Source of the DNA: Candidatus Bilophila faecipullorum
GTDB taxonomy: Bacteria; Desulfobacterota; Desulfovibrionia; Desulfovibrionales; Desulfovibrionaceae
Assembly (NCBI GenBank): GCA_944326695.1
Contig: CALVEZ010000015.1
Coordinates: 1 to 64,000, forward strand
DNA length: 64,000 bases
Reading direction: 5' to 3'
Part shown: positions 9,018-17,870 of the stretch, in pieces
Numbering within the stretch: position 1 is the first letter of the stretch
How the letters are laid out: each line of letters starts with the position of its first letter
Position numbers and translations under genes: made by a program
Notes under the pieces: generated by a model
The model's database searches: none
Told to the model about the DNA's origin: nothing
What the model saw: only the letters and a program-made list of their open reading frames with translations

Positions 9018-9297
9018 AAAAGATTCTGTTTAAATACAGTATCCGGCTATTCGTTATCACAGTGAGAGCAGCGCGGCGACAGGGTCGAAAGTTTTTTCCA
9101 TTTGCTGATCGCAGGAGCAATTTCCACTCGCCATCGTTTGACAAGCCTGACGGCATGCGCATCATCCGGCGGACAGGAATACATATCGTGAGGAAGACAT
9201 TTTCCAGAACATATGATGCCCCAGAGAACAAGTCCTGTGCGCTTCTCAAGTGCGGGGGCGAGAGGCGTATCGGCTTGCCGCAAAGCGGACCGCATGC
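9018..9297. other. Gap between capsule locus and mobilization module
   Basis: About 280 bases with short overlapping frames on both strands (for example 97 codons from 9014 on + and 82 codons at 9047-9295 on -), none with recognisable motifs. No terminator with a clear T-run was seen. The left boundary of the mobilization segment must lie here or farther left. Confidence 0.5.
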
Positions 9298-9705
9298 TTA
9301 TCTCTGAGCCCAGGATTCACATCTGAGGCCGTCAATACGTTCAAACTCACGCAGATTATGGGTAATCAAGGTACAATTTCTTGCCAGGGCCACTGCGGCT
9401 ATCAGCATGTCCATGCCCCCGATGAGTGTGCCCCGCCGTTCCAGCATAGCCCGGATACTACCGTAGATCTGAGCCGCCGCCATATCAAAAGGTACAATCT
9501 CCAGAGGAAGCAGCAAGGCCTCCAGCGCTCTGGCATTTCTCTCCCGTGAGGCGCTCTTTTCCACGCCATAGTGCAGCTCGGCCACGGATATGGACGCAAT
9601 GCCGATTTCACCGGGAGCGTATGCGGCAAAGCGTTCACGCACTTCAGGCGGATTGTTCTTGATAAGATAGATGCAGATGTTTGTGTCCAACAGCGCGGTT
9701 ATCAT
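9298..9705 (-). CDS. vapC: VapC-type PIN-domain toxin ribonuclease
   Basis: A 135-residue PIN-domain RNase. Acidic metal ligands are visible in LLDTNICIYLIKN (Asp near residue 6), AELHYGVEKS (Glu), GGMDMLIAA (Asp) and the NLREFERI tail. VapC toxins cleave RNA, often initiator tRNA, when not bound by VapB. The start at 9705 overlaps the vapB stop by 4 bp, and the upstream extension in the same frame lies inside vapB. All catalytic acids appear present, so it should be active. It lies downstream of the relaxase on the same strand, consistent with plasmid or island maintenance. Confidence 0.93.
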   Translation of the reverse strand: MITALLDTNICIYLIKNNPPEVRERFAAYAPGEIGIASISVAELHYGVEKSASRERNARALEALLLPLEIVPFDMAAAQIYGSIRAMLERRGTLIGGMDMLIAAVALARNCTLITHNLREFERIDGLRCESWAQR

Positions 9706-9929
9706 AAACTGTCGCGTTCCTGTATCTGCGGTTGACACCTGTCCTCCATAAAATCGGGAGAGAACTGCTCCAAAGCGTTGAAAAGGGTTTCCCAAGGCGC
9801 ATCAGGTGGAAACAGCACCACGGCGTTGCCGACCTTTTTGATGGCCACCCTGTCGCATGCGAAGCGAAATTGCCGGGGCAGTCGGACAGCCTGGCTTTGA
9901 CCGTTTTGAAAAATCTTAGCGGTTTCCAT
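9702..9929 (-). CDS. vapB: VapB/VagC-type antitoxin
   Basis: A 75-residue AbrB/SpoVT-fold antitoxin: the N-terminal AKIFQNGQSQAVRLPRQFRF is the typical swapped-hairpin DNA-binding sequence, and the C-terminal region should bind VapC. It precedes vapC with an ATGA overlap, the usual antitoxin-first order. Such pairs repress their own promoter, so the AT-rich 58 bases upstream (9930-9987) probably hold promoter and operator. No exact palindrome was pinned down. Confidence 0.92.
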   Translation of the reverse strand: METAKIFQNGQSQAVRLPRQFRFACDRVAIKKVGNAVVLFPPDAPWETLFNALEQFSPDFMEDRCQPQIQERDSL

Positions 9930-9987
9930 ATCCGCCTCCTTAGTATAGATTTTAAATATATATTTTCTCGTGTATCGTCAATAGTCT

Positions 9988-11616
9988 TCATCGTAACCGG
10001 AAGGTTGAACGTACCTGCCTTTCGCGCCTTTCATGTCTTATCCGTTCCCGCTCCATTTCCTCGGCCTCACGATTGAGCTTCTGAATCTGCTCCAGATTTG
10101 GCTGGACTGAGGCGATGTCGATGTCTCCGGCCACGCCGAAAGCCTGGCCGACAATCCGATGATCGTAGAAGACCTTGATGTTTTTCTCGCGCAGGGTGGA
10201 CGGGGCGGGGCTGTGTCTCGAAAGCTCTTCGGATACTTCGGCCTTCGTGTATCCGGCGCAGCGCAGATACAGGGCCGTCATGTAGTCCAGACGCGACCGT
10301 GCCAAATGCATATCGGAAAAACGTCGTTTCACCATTTCCCGATAGGCAGGGAAGGGAGCGGCCAATGCGCCTGTCCTGGGAAACTCGAACGGCCTGACCC
10401 GCATGTCGGGCGTAATCCGCCGTCTGAACCGCCACAGACTGGCTAGGCGCGGACTTCGTTTGCCGAGCCAGTGCTTGAAGCGTCTGACAGGCGGAATCTT
10501 ACGCGGGGGCAAGTTCTGTCGCGCCTGCGCTGTTTCTTCTTCCTGCTTTTTCAGGCAATGCCGGGCGATGTTCAGGACGGAAAGCTCGTGCCGGGCCAGA
10601 GCGGCAAGGGCCGAATCCCGCCGCGCGTGTTGTCGCTCCTTTTCCTGCCGCATGTTTTCAGCTTCCCGCCTGCGGACCACCCGTCGTTCCTCAGATGCTT
10701 CTTCCCGTTCTTTTTGATACTCCCGCCATTCTTCGACGCACACATGTCTGACCGGCTCCGGTTCCATCTTCGGCGCTTCCTCCGGATATTCTCCCTCTTC
10801 ATATTCCCCAAGCCGCTTGCAAAGGTTTGCGAAGCCGAATTTTCTGTCCACAGAGGACAGTTTGACCTCAATCTCTCCCACGAAAACGACCGCGCCGGAA
10901 CCTTTCTTCTTGAACCGCAGCCCGGCACGGGTCAGTCCTTCATGCAGATCCTTCCATGTGCGGGCGTTTGCAATGATGGCGTGTCCCCTTTCTTGAGCGA
11001 TGCGTTGCGCCGATTTCTCGCCCGTGGCGTTTTCAAAGTCCTCCGCTCTGGAGTCGGGCTTGACCTGTTTCAGCTGGCGGTTGCGGACAATCTCGCCTTT
11101 TTCGTTGACCCGGTAACGGGCATGGTCTTGGCTGGCCCATCCCTGCTTGTGCTCAATTTCCGCCACAATCCTGTGTGCCGCCTCGATGTCGAATCCCCGG
11201 TGCGGCTGAATCACTTTTTCCGTGTAGGGATGCGTCCGGTTCACGACAATGTGGATGTGGAAATTTCCCGTATTGCCGTGCGCAGCGACAATAGCCTGAT
11301 GACCTTTCAGGCCCATGCGCTCCAGAAAAATATTCACCGCTTCCTGCACCTGTTCATGGCTGGGGATTTCATTTTCCTGCCATGACATTGCCCAGTGACT
11401 GACGGGCATCCGACTTTTGATGGATTCCTCGGACAAGGCAATCATTTCCTGTTTCCACGCCGCCGTGGTCGTGGTCAGGAAATTCATGCCATAGGCATAG
11501 AGCCGTTTCTGTTTGCCCTCTTCGTCCTTTTGAGCCAGTACATAGTCCACCAGCCCACCGATCATGGCGGCTTTGGTTTTGCTGAGATTGGTGCGCTGCA
11601 ATTTTTTCAAAATCAT
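9988..11616 (-). CDS. MOBP (RP4 TraI-like) relaxase
   Basis: A 542-residue mobilization nuclease. Tyr25 in GGLVDYVLAQ matches the nicking tyrosine region of RP4 TraI (AGLVNYI). The metal-binding histidines are His113, His120 and His122 in HGNTGNFHIHIVVNRTHP. The relaxase domain covers about residues 1-260. The rest is charged and partly coiled (REEASEERRVVRRREAENM), probably for partner contacts. It nicks oriT and stays bound to the 5' end during transfer. Start and upstream gene stop overlap (ATGA). No coupling protein or type IV secretion genes are seen, so the element is mobilizable rather than self-transmissible, at least within this window. Confidence 0.92.
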   Translation of the reverse strand: MILKKLQRTNLSKTKAAMIGGLVDYVLAQKDEEGKQKRLYAYGMNFLTTTTAAWKQEMIALSEESIKSRMPVSHWAMSWQENEIPSHEQVQEAVNIFLERMGLKGHQAIVAAHGNTGNFHIHIVVNRTHPYTEKVIQPHRGFDIEAAHRIVAEIEHKQGWASQDHARYRVNEKGEIVRNRQLKQVKPDSRAEDFENATGEKSAQRIAQERGHAIIANARTWKDLHEGLTRAGLRFKKKGSGAVVFVGEIEVKLSSVDRKFGFANLCKRLGEYEEGEYPEEAPKMEPEPVRHVCVEEWREYQKEREEASEERRVVRRREAENMRQEKERQHARRDSALAALARHELSVLNIARHCLKKQEEETAQARQNLPPRKIPPVRRFKHWLGKRSPRLASLWRFRRRITPDMRVRPFEFPRTGALAAPFPAYREMVKRRFSDMHLARSRLDYMTALYLRCAGYTKAEVSEELSRHSPAPSTLREKNIKVFYDHRIVGQAFGVAGDIDIASVQPNLEQIQKLNREAEEMERERIRHERRERQVRSTFRLR

Positions 11617-11939
11617 GCTGCTTTGCTCAAGGCCTCAATAGCAAGCCGTATCGCTAGAAGCGCCCGGTTCATTGCTTCAAGGTCTTCCGGCCTTCCCGCC
11701 GCCCTGACGGTTTCAAAATGATGTTTGAGCAAGCCCCCAAGCCGCCGCAGTTCCCGGATGGTTTGGCCGTCCGTTTTTGCGACAATGGGCCTGCCGCCGA
11801 AGAACAGCCGCCGCATATACTCGGAAACAGAGATTCCGGCTGTTGCAGCCTGTCGGCTCAATCTCTCGTCTTCTTCGACGGTAAGCCGGAGCGTCCGCCG
11901 CTGCTGAAATCGTGTTTTCCTACCACTGTTTTTCTTCAT
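11613..11939 (-). CDS. TraJ/MobC-like relaxosome accessory protein
   Basis: A 108-residue ribbon-helix-helix protein: TLRLTVEEDERLSRQAATAG (beta strand plus first helix), GISVSEYMRRLFF, and ELRRLGGLLKHHF, which resembles the RLGGLLK of RP4 TraJ. Such proteins bind near nic in oriT and recruit the relaxase. ATG 11939 is chosen because the family begins here; a longer frame reaches 12143 but adds unrelated residues. The stop overlaps the relaxase start by 4 bp. Confidence 0.85.
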   Translation of the reverse strand: MKKNSGRKTRFQQRRTLRLTVEEDERLSRQAATAGISVSEYMRRLFFGGRPIVAKTDGQTIRELRRLGGLLKHHFETVRAAGRPEDLEAMNRALLAIRLAIEALSKAA

Positions 11940-12397
11940 TGTCTTTTTGCCTTTTGCGAAGTGTGAGAAGCGAAGCGCCGAGCACTCGCCGGAGTCCAGA
12001 GGCAGAGCCTTTGGCAGGTTTGTGGCTGGCGTCAGACAGCTACCAACCTGTAAAGATGAACACCCGACGCGGTTTGAAACCGCTTCATTTCTTTTTCCAG
12101 CGTGTATCCACGCGCTTTCTTCTCTCTCTTTTGCGGCAAGCATAGCTGAAATTTTGTGATGGTTTCCAGAGAAAAAAGCAAAAAGACCATATTATATTTC
12201 CATAAACAATATATAGCGATGATGTTTTACTTTTAAATGAAAAAAATTTTTCATCCATACATGTGTAATACGGTCTGTAGTTATATCGTATAGTACGATA
12301 TTATCCAGAAATTTAAATTGAATATAATATAATATGCGTGGTATGAGAAAGGGGAATGCCCATTTCTCTAACAGATATGTAAAAGAAACAATCGACT
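11940..12397. other. Probable oriT and divergent promoter region
   Basis: A 458-base non-coding stretch between the divergent TraJ-like and TraK-like genes, the same arrangement as oriT between traJ and traK in RP4. It has a GC-rich half with a perfect palindrome GCGGTTTgAAACCGC at 12069-12083 and an AT-rich half (12160-12340) suited to strand opening. CCAACCTG near 12047-12054 vaguely resembles an IncP-type nick core, but the nic site cannot be fixed by eye. Confidence 0.55.
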
Positions 12398-12763
12398 ATG
12401 GCAAAAGCGCAACGCTACTCAATGGAGCAGATAGAGAACGCCAGAAAAAAGCTCCGCAGTCTGGCCGTCAAAAGGGTCGGCAAAACGCGCGCGGAAGTGG
12501 CCGGACTGCTGGCCGGGGAGATTCGCAAGGCCGTTGAACAGGGATACTCGCTGCAAGAAATTCGGGATGTGCTCGCTCAGTCCGGAGTTCAGGTTTCTCT
12601 TGCCCGGATGCGGAACTTGCTCGACGGCTCGGATGAAACGGACAGTGACGCGGGAGAAGGTAAAGTTCAAAACGGCATCCACCTTGAGGCGTCTCAAGCT
12701 GATGTCGTCCCGGAAACAGGAGCGGATTCTGATGAAATCCGACAGGAGGAGGTACGGCTATGA
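12398..12763 (+). CDS. TraK-like oriT-binding protein
   Basis: A 121-residue small basic protein. The central part, EIRKAVEQGYSLQEIRDVL followed by SGVQVSLARMRNLL, matches the pattern of RP4 TraK-type proteins, in which a helix-turn-helix-like segment reads ALASGYALVTIWEHM. These wrap oriT DNA and stimulate nicking. The C-terminal third is acidic and probably disordered. It is divergent from the TraJ-like gene across the putative oriT, which supports the assignment. The next small ORF overlaps by ATGA. Identity is from pattern and context. Confidence 0.65.
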   Translation: MAKAQRYSMEQIENARKKLRSLAVKRVGKTRAEVAGLLAGEIRKAVEQGYSLQEIRDVLAQSGVQVSLARMRNLLDGSDETDSDAGEGKVQNGIHLEASQADVVPETGADSDEIRQEEVRL

Positions 12764-12897
12764 CGCGAATCACGCCTGTCCAGCTTACTCTTTTTACCCT
12801 GCCGAATCTTTCTGTTCGAGCGTACAGCTACAAAAGTATTGAAAACGGGCTGTACCGGATAGTGACGCGGAAAACGCGAACCGGGAAAACGACCTGA
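12760..12897 (+). CDS. Small coupled ORF of unknown function
   Basis: A 45-codon frame (begins MTRITPVQLTLFTLPN, ends RTGKTT) whose ATG overlaps the TraK-like stop as ATGA and is preceded by the strong ribosome site AGGAGGAGG. Coupling and ribosome site argue that it is translated. The product is basic at the C terminus, with no motif I recognise. It probably belongs to the mobilization operon. Confidence 0.5.
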   Translation: MTRITPVQLTLFTLPNLSVRAYSYKSIENGLYRIVTRKTRTGKTT

Positions 12898-12937
12898 CAA
12901 AGTGCCGCTGTGCTTTTTGGACCTGACTAGCAGGAGG

Positions 12938-13168
12938 CTATCGCGGCATATATCCGTGAAGCGTTATGGTGACGGTTTTCAGTTTGGTGGAAGTCGAAAC
13001 AGAAACGGCGCGGCCAGGATTCATGTCCCGGTCGCGCTGTCTTTTGGGAATAGGTCGGATATACAAGGTGTTATGTGGCCCGTACTCGCGAGGTGCGTCT
13101 TTCCACTGAAGTCCATGTTTTATGACGTAAATGATCCCGCTGAGTACTCGACATTTATTGAATGACAC
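12938..13168 (-). pseudogene. IS5-family (IS427-like) transposase remnant
   Basis: On the minus strand, residues from about 13168 down to 13060 read FNKCRVLSGIIYVIKHGLQW and KDAPREYGPHNTLY, the N-terminal part of IS5/IS427-group transposases. Similarity stops at about 13060, and the catalytic DDE region is absent. No inverted terminal repeats were found. It marks an old insertion between the mobilization module and the ubiquitin-like gene cluster. Confidence 0.8.
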
Positions 13169-13387
13169 GACACTAGCCAGATGTGTCGTCTAGTCTGCCT
13201 GCCCTTTGGCCATATGATTAGAGAATATCCTCTCAGCACGAAGGCCATTAACTTAGGGCAGACGCATGTACCTTCTAACCATCTTGAATCATTAGCTACA
13301 AATAATAACTAGCTATAGTTATAGAACAATAATTTCAAGTAGTTATCGAATTAGATGCGTCTGACCTGGCCATTAATTTTGTAACTA

Positions 13388-13415
13388 TTGACAGCCGGCT
13401 TCCTGTGATTAGATT
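13388..13415 (+). promoter_or_regulatory. Candidate promoter of the MBL/E2-E1-JAB genes
   Basis: TTGACA at 13388-13393 is followed, after 16 bases, by TAGATT at 13410-13415. An AT-rich leader of about 85 bases then ends in AAGGGAGG just before the ATG at 13505. The -10 match is only partial. Confidence 0.45.
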
Positions 13416-13504
13416 TAAATATATAATTTTTTAAGAAGCGAATTTGCGACTACGGCTCTATCACAGAGTATACCTATAATTCTCACAAGAATAAGGGAGG
13501 TCAT

Positions 13505-14636
13505 ATGTCTGCCAAAATTACATTCTACCCATTAGGCAATGCGGATACTGCGTTGATTCACCTTGCTGATAGTCGTCTCGTTCTGATTGACTTCGCGAAT
13601 ATGGGAGATCCATCTAACAAAGATGATAAACGGTGTGACCTGCCTACCTACTTAAGACGTGCGTTGAAAGACGCCAACAAAAAAATTTTTCTGTAGTTTG
13701 CTTTACTCATCTTGACACAGACCATGTCAAAGGCGTGAAGGATTTTTTCTGGCTCGAATATCTCCAATCGTCTCAGGTCGAAGGACGCCCGAAGATCGAA
13801 GAACTTTGGGTACCCGCATCAGCCATAACCGAAACTGGTGTTGAAGACGACGCATGGGTTGTTCGTCAAGAAGCACGTTATCGGTTAAAAAAAGTAAAGG
13901 AATCAAGGTGTTTTCTAGGCCTGAGGCATTAAAGGCATGGCTTTTTGAAGAAGGATTGACTGTTGAAGAACGCAAGAGTTGCATCGTGGACGCGGGGCAA
14001 ACTGTTCCTGGATTCTCGCTAGACAGTTCATCTGCGGTTGAGTTTTTTGTTCACTGCCCCTTCGCTTGGCGTACTGATGAACGCGGGCTTGAAGACCGGA
14101 ATCAGGATTCAATTGGCTTTCAAGTCACCTTCCGAGAAGGAGGTAACGACACCCATGCTCTCTTCGCCTCGGACGTAGAATCAGAGACTCTTTCCCAAAT
14201 TGTTACTACTACTAAACGACATAATCGCAAAGATCGATTGCTTTGGGATGTGCTGAAACTATTTCATCACTGTTCTTATAAATCTCTTGACAAGGACAAT
14301 AAAGGAAAGGATGAAACTGTCCCTACCCCTGATGTCAAATGGCTTATTGAATGCCAAGGGAGAGACGGCTGTATTGTCATTTCGCCAAGCAAGCCTATCC
14401 CAAAGAAGGGTACGGAAGAAGATAAAGACAGGCAACCTCCACATCGTCAAGCAGCAACTTACTACCGTCGTATCACCGATGAAAAAGGTGGTGTATTTAG
14501 AGCAACAATGGAATACCCCTCCATCTATGCTCCAAGGCCTTTCACTGTCGAGATTACTAACTTAGGCGCAAGGGTGGTTACCGCAGTAACAACCGCTATT
14601 GGTACCGCCACTTCGACCAGTTCTAGAGCAGGGTAA
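13505..14636 (+). pseudogene. Metallo-beta-lactamase-fold hydrolase with two frameshifts
   Basis: Three consecutive frames spell one ComEC-like MBL protein. It begins MSAKITFYPLGNADTALIHL, continues in the next frame with VVCFTHLDTDHVKGVKDFFW (metal motif HxDxDH), then SKGIKVFSRPEALKAW, DRNQDSIGFQVTF, FASDVESETL and LFHHCSYKSL (equivalent to the PHHGS motif). Frame changes occur near 13690 (TTTTTCTGTAG; one missing base) and near 13892 (A7 where A8 restores the frame). Good ribosome site AAGGGAGG. It sits directly before an E2-E1-JAB gene, an association known from comparative studies of bacterial ubiquitin-like systems. Either the gene is decayed or the assembly has homopolymer errors. GC is well below that of the core genes. 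Confidence 0.75.
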
Positions 14637-14643
14637 AGATTTT

Positions 14644-16916
14644 ATGCACCCATGGTTTGTATCGCATGAGGAGATCGAAATTGATAATCTTCTCGTGCCA
14701 ATGGCTATAAATTTTTCTCAGTTTATTATCCATCATGGTCTTGGTGCAGCGTGCTTAGACGGTGCACGCCGGTTAAAAGAAGGTCATGAACTTTTACTGC
14801 TGAGAATAGCTACTGGCCGCCCGCAACGGCCAGCCTATCCTCTTCTACGGGAGGAACCTGTAGGAGTGCTTTTTACTGTGCAAGAAGGCGCTCCCTATGT
14901 TATGTCTGCGCGCGAGGACTTTCCCGATACTCCTCATCAAAATATAATACCTCCAGGAACTCCCTTTAGTATTTGTATTGATGATCGTAACTGGCGGAAG
15001 CCAGGATAACCTATACTCCGGCGGAACTTCTTCAGCGAATAGTGGTCTGGTTCGAAAAAGCTGGTAAGGGCGAGTTGCACGATGCAAATCAGCCACTTGA
15101 TCCGTATTTTTTTGGAGAGTCAGGCACTGTTATCTTACCGGGACAAGTTTTTGAGCAGAGTCTTAGTGAAAGATGCGATTTAGTAGTCGTCCAAGTAGAT
15201 GAGAAATCCAGAACCTTGCGGCTTGATTATGCTAGAACCTTTAACCCCGCGCAACACTACGAAAAGATTCCGAAAATTATTTTTATAACATATGAAATTC
15301 AGCCTCAAAAAATGTCTAGGTTACGAGCAGCGCCATCTGATCTTGCTAGCTTACACAAAGAGATGGAAGCCCGAGGGGTTAATCTCTTTGAGAGCCTCGC
15401 GAATAAGGTGAGTGATTGGATTTTAGAGGATGATGAATGGAAACAGTTCCGTTTTAATTCTCACCTTGGAATATTACTTAAAATGCCAGTTATTCATCCC
15501 GTCACTGGTTTGACTGGGGCGCACAGCATGGTCGCATTCGTAACAAGATGTTCTTTAGGTGATGTGGGAGTTTCTCTTGGGCAACTGGGCAAAAATAATG
15601 AAGTTAGCTGTGGTCTTAAATATGTGTTGAATATAAATCCAGATCCTGTTGACTTGTCAAAAGTCAGCAACATTCATCTGGACCCATTCAATGTAACATC
15701 AAGCTTTGAACCTTACCTTGCGGCTCGTATGGCTGGACGAGAAAAGTATGATCAGCGAAAGGTAATAATGATTGGCGCTGGTGCAGTTGGTTCACTTGTT
15801 GCAAATTCTCTTTTACGTGAAGGTCGTTTTAGCTGGACAATTATTGATGATGATGTACTGCTTCCACATAATCTGTCTCGCCATGCACTTGGAGGAAATG
15901 CCATTGGATTTTCAAAAGCGCTATGTTTAAAAATTCATCTTCAGCAGACCATATGCGGCAGCAAAGTAGAGAGTATTGTAGCCGATGCAATGAGTCCAGC
16001 TGACAATGCTGAAAATGTTGAAAAGGCCCTACAGACTGCGGATATCATCTTGGATGCTTCTGCCTCTGTACCAGTCAGTCGATACCTCTGTGACCTGTCT
16101 GTAGAAGCTCGACGAACCAGTTTCTTTTTTAATCCCGCAGGAACATCTGCGGTTCTTATGGTTGAGGATATTAAACGGACAGTTAATTTGCGAGCTATCG
16201 AAGCAGCGTTCTATTCCCGCATTTTGAATGACATCGGTTTAGCAGATTTACTTTTAGTTTCCCCTGAACGTCTTCCTTACTCAGGAAATTGCAGCGCGTT
16301 GACGACTCGAATGCCTTCTTCCCGCGCTCAAATATTAAGTGGCCTTATTGCCCAAGAGTTGGGCATCGTTTTGGACAAGACGCACTCCCTTCTAAAAATT
16401 TGGCAACTCACAGATGCTGGTACTGTTAATGTGACCAGCTATCAGGTGGAATCTCCTACCAGCTATCAATTAGGTGAATGGAAAGTTCGCCTGCTTCCTC
16501 AAGTGGTTGAGCAGATTCAGAGCAGACGACAGGTTAAACTTCCTACAGAAACTGGTGGCGCACTACTGGGAGTAGTGGATATTCCCGCAAAACAAATCGA
16601 AGTAATTGCTGCATTACCTCCTCCCCCTGATAGTGAGGAAAGAATCAAGGAATTCGTGCGAGGTACAGATGGCCTTGAGATGATGGTCAAGGATTCTATG
16701 GCGCGAACTCTTGATCATATCCGCTACGTAGGGGAATGGCATTCACACCCAAAAGGTTACAGCACTCGGCCCAGTAAAATTGATTTGGGCCAACTCGCTA
16801 TATTAGCAGAAACTCTGTCAAGTGACGACTGCCTAGGTATTCAAATTATTTCAGGAGATAACGAACTGAATGTAATCTTGTGCAACTTTAAGCCGCCCGA
16901 GCGGATTAACACGTAA
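14644..16916 (+). pseudogene. E2-E1-JAB ubiquitin-like conjugation polyprotein, one frameshift
   Basis: Starting at ATG 14644, 7 bases after the MBL stop, the first frame encodes an E2-like fold ending FSICIDDRNWRKP (probable catalytic Cys in SICID). A frame change near 15003-15008 (one base missing at AAGCCAGG) leads to ITYTPAELLQRIVVWFEKAG and GELHDANQPLDP, typical of prokaryotic E2 domains. The E1/ThiF domain follows: MIGAGAVGSLVANSLL, DDDVLLPHNLSRH, probable catalytic Cys in YSGNCSALTTRMPSSR. The C terminus is a JAB/JAMM protease: ETGGALLG and EWHSHPKGYSTRPSKID. The restored product is about 757 residues. Such proteins process and conjugate a ubiquitin-like partner or target; no ubiquitin-like or CD-NTase gene is visible nearby. 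E1 and JAB are intact in one frame from 15042. Confidence 0.85.
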
Positions 16917-17074
16917 CGTATAATTGTGTGAAATTAAAAAAATGTAATACGACTGCCACATTAAAAATATCAACAGCTTTAGTTTCTTGCACGAATTGAG
17001 GAAGCCACAGCACATACCATGGAGATGTATTGCGATCATTCTTCTTAAGAAAATTTTCGAAAACTACAAATTCA

Positions 17075-17590
17075 TCATTCATCTTCTTTTTGTAAATTTA
17101 TTTCAACTCGTTTTGCGATATAATTAGTTTGTTTTATGTATGAAATTAAAAAAATTGTAAATATAGCAAAACAAATCAATAAAATTTCAAAATTATCAGG
17201 GGTTGTTTCGTTAAGCAAAAATATTTCATACAATTTTAAAATATCAAAAGTTAAAAATGTTGAGAGAATAGATGTATATGTATTATTTACTTCACACAAC
17301 AAAGATATTTTTTTGTCATTATTTTCTGCTTTAACATATGCTTTATATGGAGAAAACTTGATGAATTTAATTTTTTTTAGAATCGGCTCAATAATAATAT
17401 ATCCTATTCTACTTAAAACCATTCCTGTAAAATAAAGAAGAAATGCCGCTATTACTAAATTTGTATCTTCTTTAAGAGGAGCTGTTGAATAGTGCTTCGG
17501 TAGATAAGAAAAGATAGCACCAGGAAACAGGTAATTAAATAAATTATATGAATTTATTTTACTCAAGATTTCTTCTGTCACATTAGGCAT
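17075..17590 (-). CDS. Small membrane protein beside the E2-E1-JAB gene
   Basis: A 171-residue, very AT-rich gene facing the E2-E1-JAB gene. Visible features: the N-terminal segment INSYNLFNYLFPGAIFSYLP, a hydrophobic segment around LVIAAFLLYFTGMVLSRIGY, IIEPILKKIKF, an amphipathic middle (KAYVKAENNDKKISLL) and a hydrophobic C-terminal segment (FEILLICFAIFTIFLISYI). Probably three or four membrane segments. I do not recognise a named function. Similar small proteins occur in accessory regions, so a defence or effector role is possible but not shown. Confidence 0.6.
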   Translation of the reverse strand: MPNVTEEILSKINSYNLFNYLFPGAIFSYLPKHYSTAPLKEDTNLVIAAFLLYFTGMVLSRIGYIIIEPILKKIKFIKFSPYKAYVKAENNDKKISLLCEVNNTYTSILSTFLTFDILKLYEIFLLNETTPDNFEILLICFAIFTIFLISYIKQTNYIAKRVEINLQKEDE

Positions 17591-17786
17591 AGTTCCTTAT
17601 GATACTTTATCATAATAAAGTCAACTGGCAATTGCCAAAACACTACAACTAGGGCAGGCGTATATATAGCCTACCCTGTTAACAAAGCCCTACCGACTTG
17701 ACATATGGCACCTTCTGCGGCACCATGTTCCCAATAAGCGGGACATGAAGTCATTAATTTCAATAGCTTGTCTTTCATAATTGGTG

Positions 17787-17802
17787 GTCCCCGCCTCCAC
17801 CA
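17787..17802 (+). other. 3' end of tmRNA (ssrA)-like sequence, probable att site
   Basis: GTCCCCGCCTCCACCA matches the T-stem end, acceptor strand and CCA of a tmRNA-type 3' end (CGCCTCC-A-CCA), but no T-loop or body lies upstream. A strong intrinsic terminator follows 28 bases later. Islands often integrate at the ssrA 3' end and leave exactly such a short duplicate. A tRNA 3' end is the alternative. Confidence 0.5.
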
Positions 17803-17829
17803 TCAAATTTTTCCGGCCAAAATCGGATG

Positions 17830-17870
17830 AATCCCGAAAGTCCATGAGCGGACTTTCGGGATTTTTCTTT
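17830..17870 (+). terminator. Intrinsic terminator after the tmRNA-like 3' end
   Basis: Perfect 14-bp stem AATCCCGAAAGTCC / GGACTTTCGGGATT (17830-17843 and 17850-17863) with loop ATGAGC, followed by TTTCTTTT. It has no protein gene to serve upstream on this strand, which supports its being the original terminator of an RNA gene. Confidence 0.8.

Noticed and set aside
9014..9307. 97-codon plus frame overlapping the kpsS stop
   Set aside because: ATG overlap is suggestive, but the product is arginine-rich low-information sequence running into vapC on the other strand.
13505..14636. Programmed frameshifting in the MBL gene
   Set aside because: Two separate shifts plus a third in the next gene, and no classical slippery heptamer with downstream structure, make decay or sequence error more likely.
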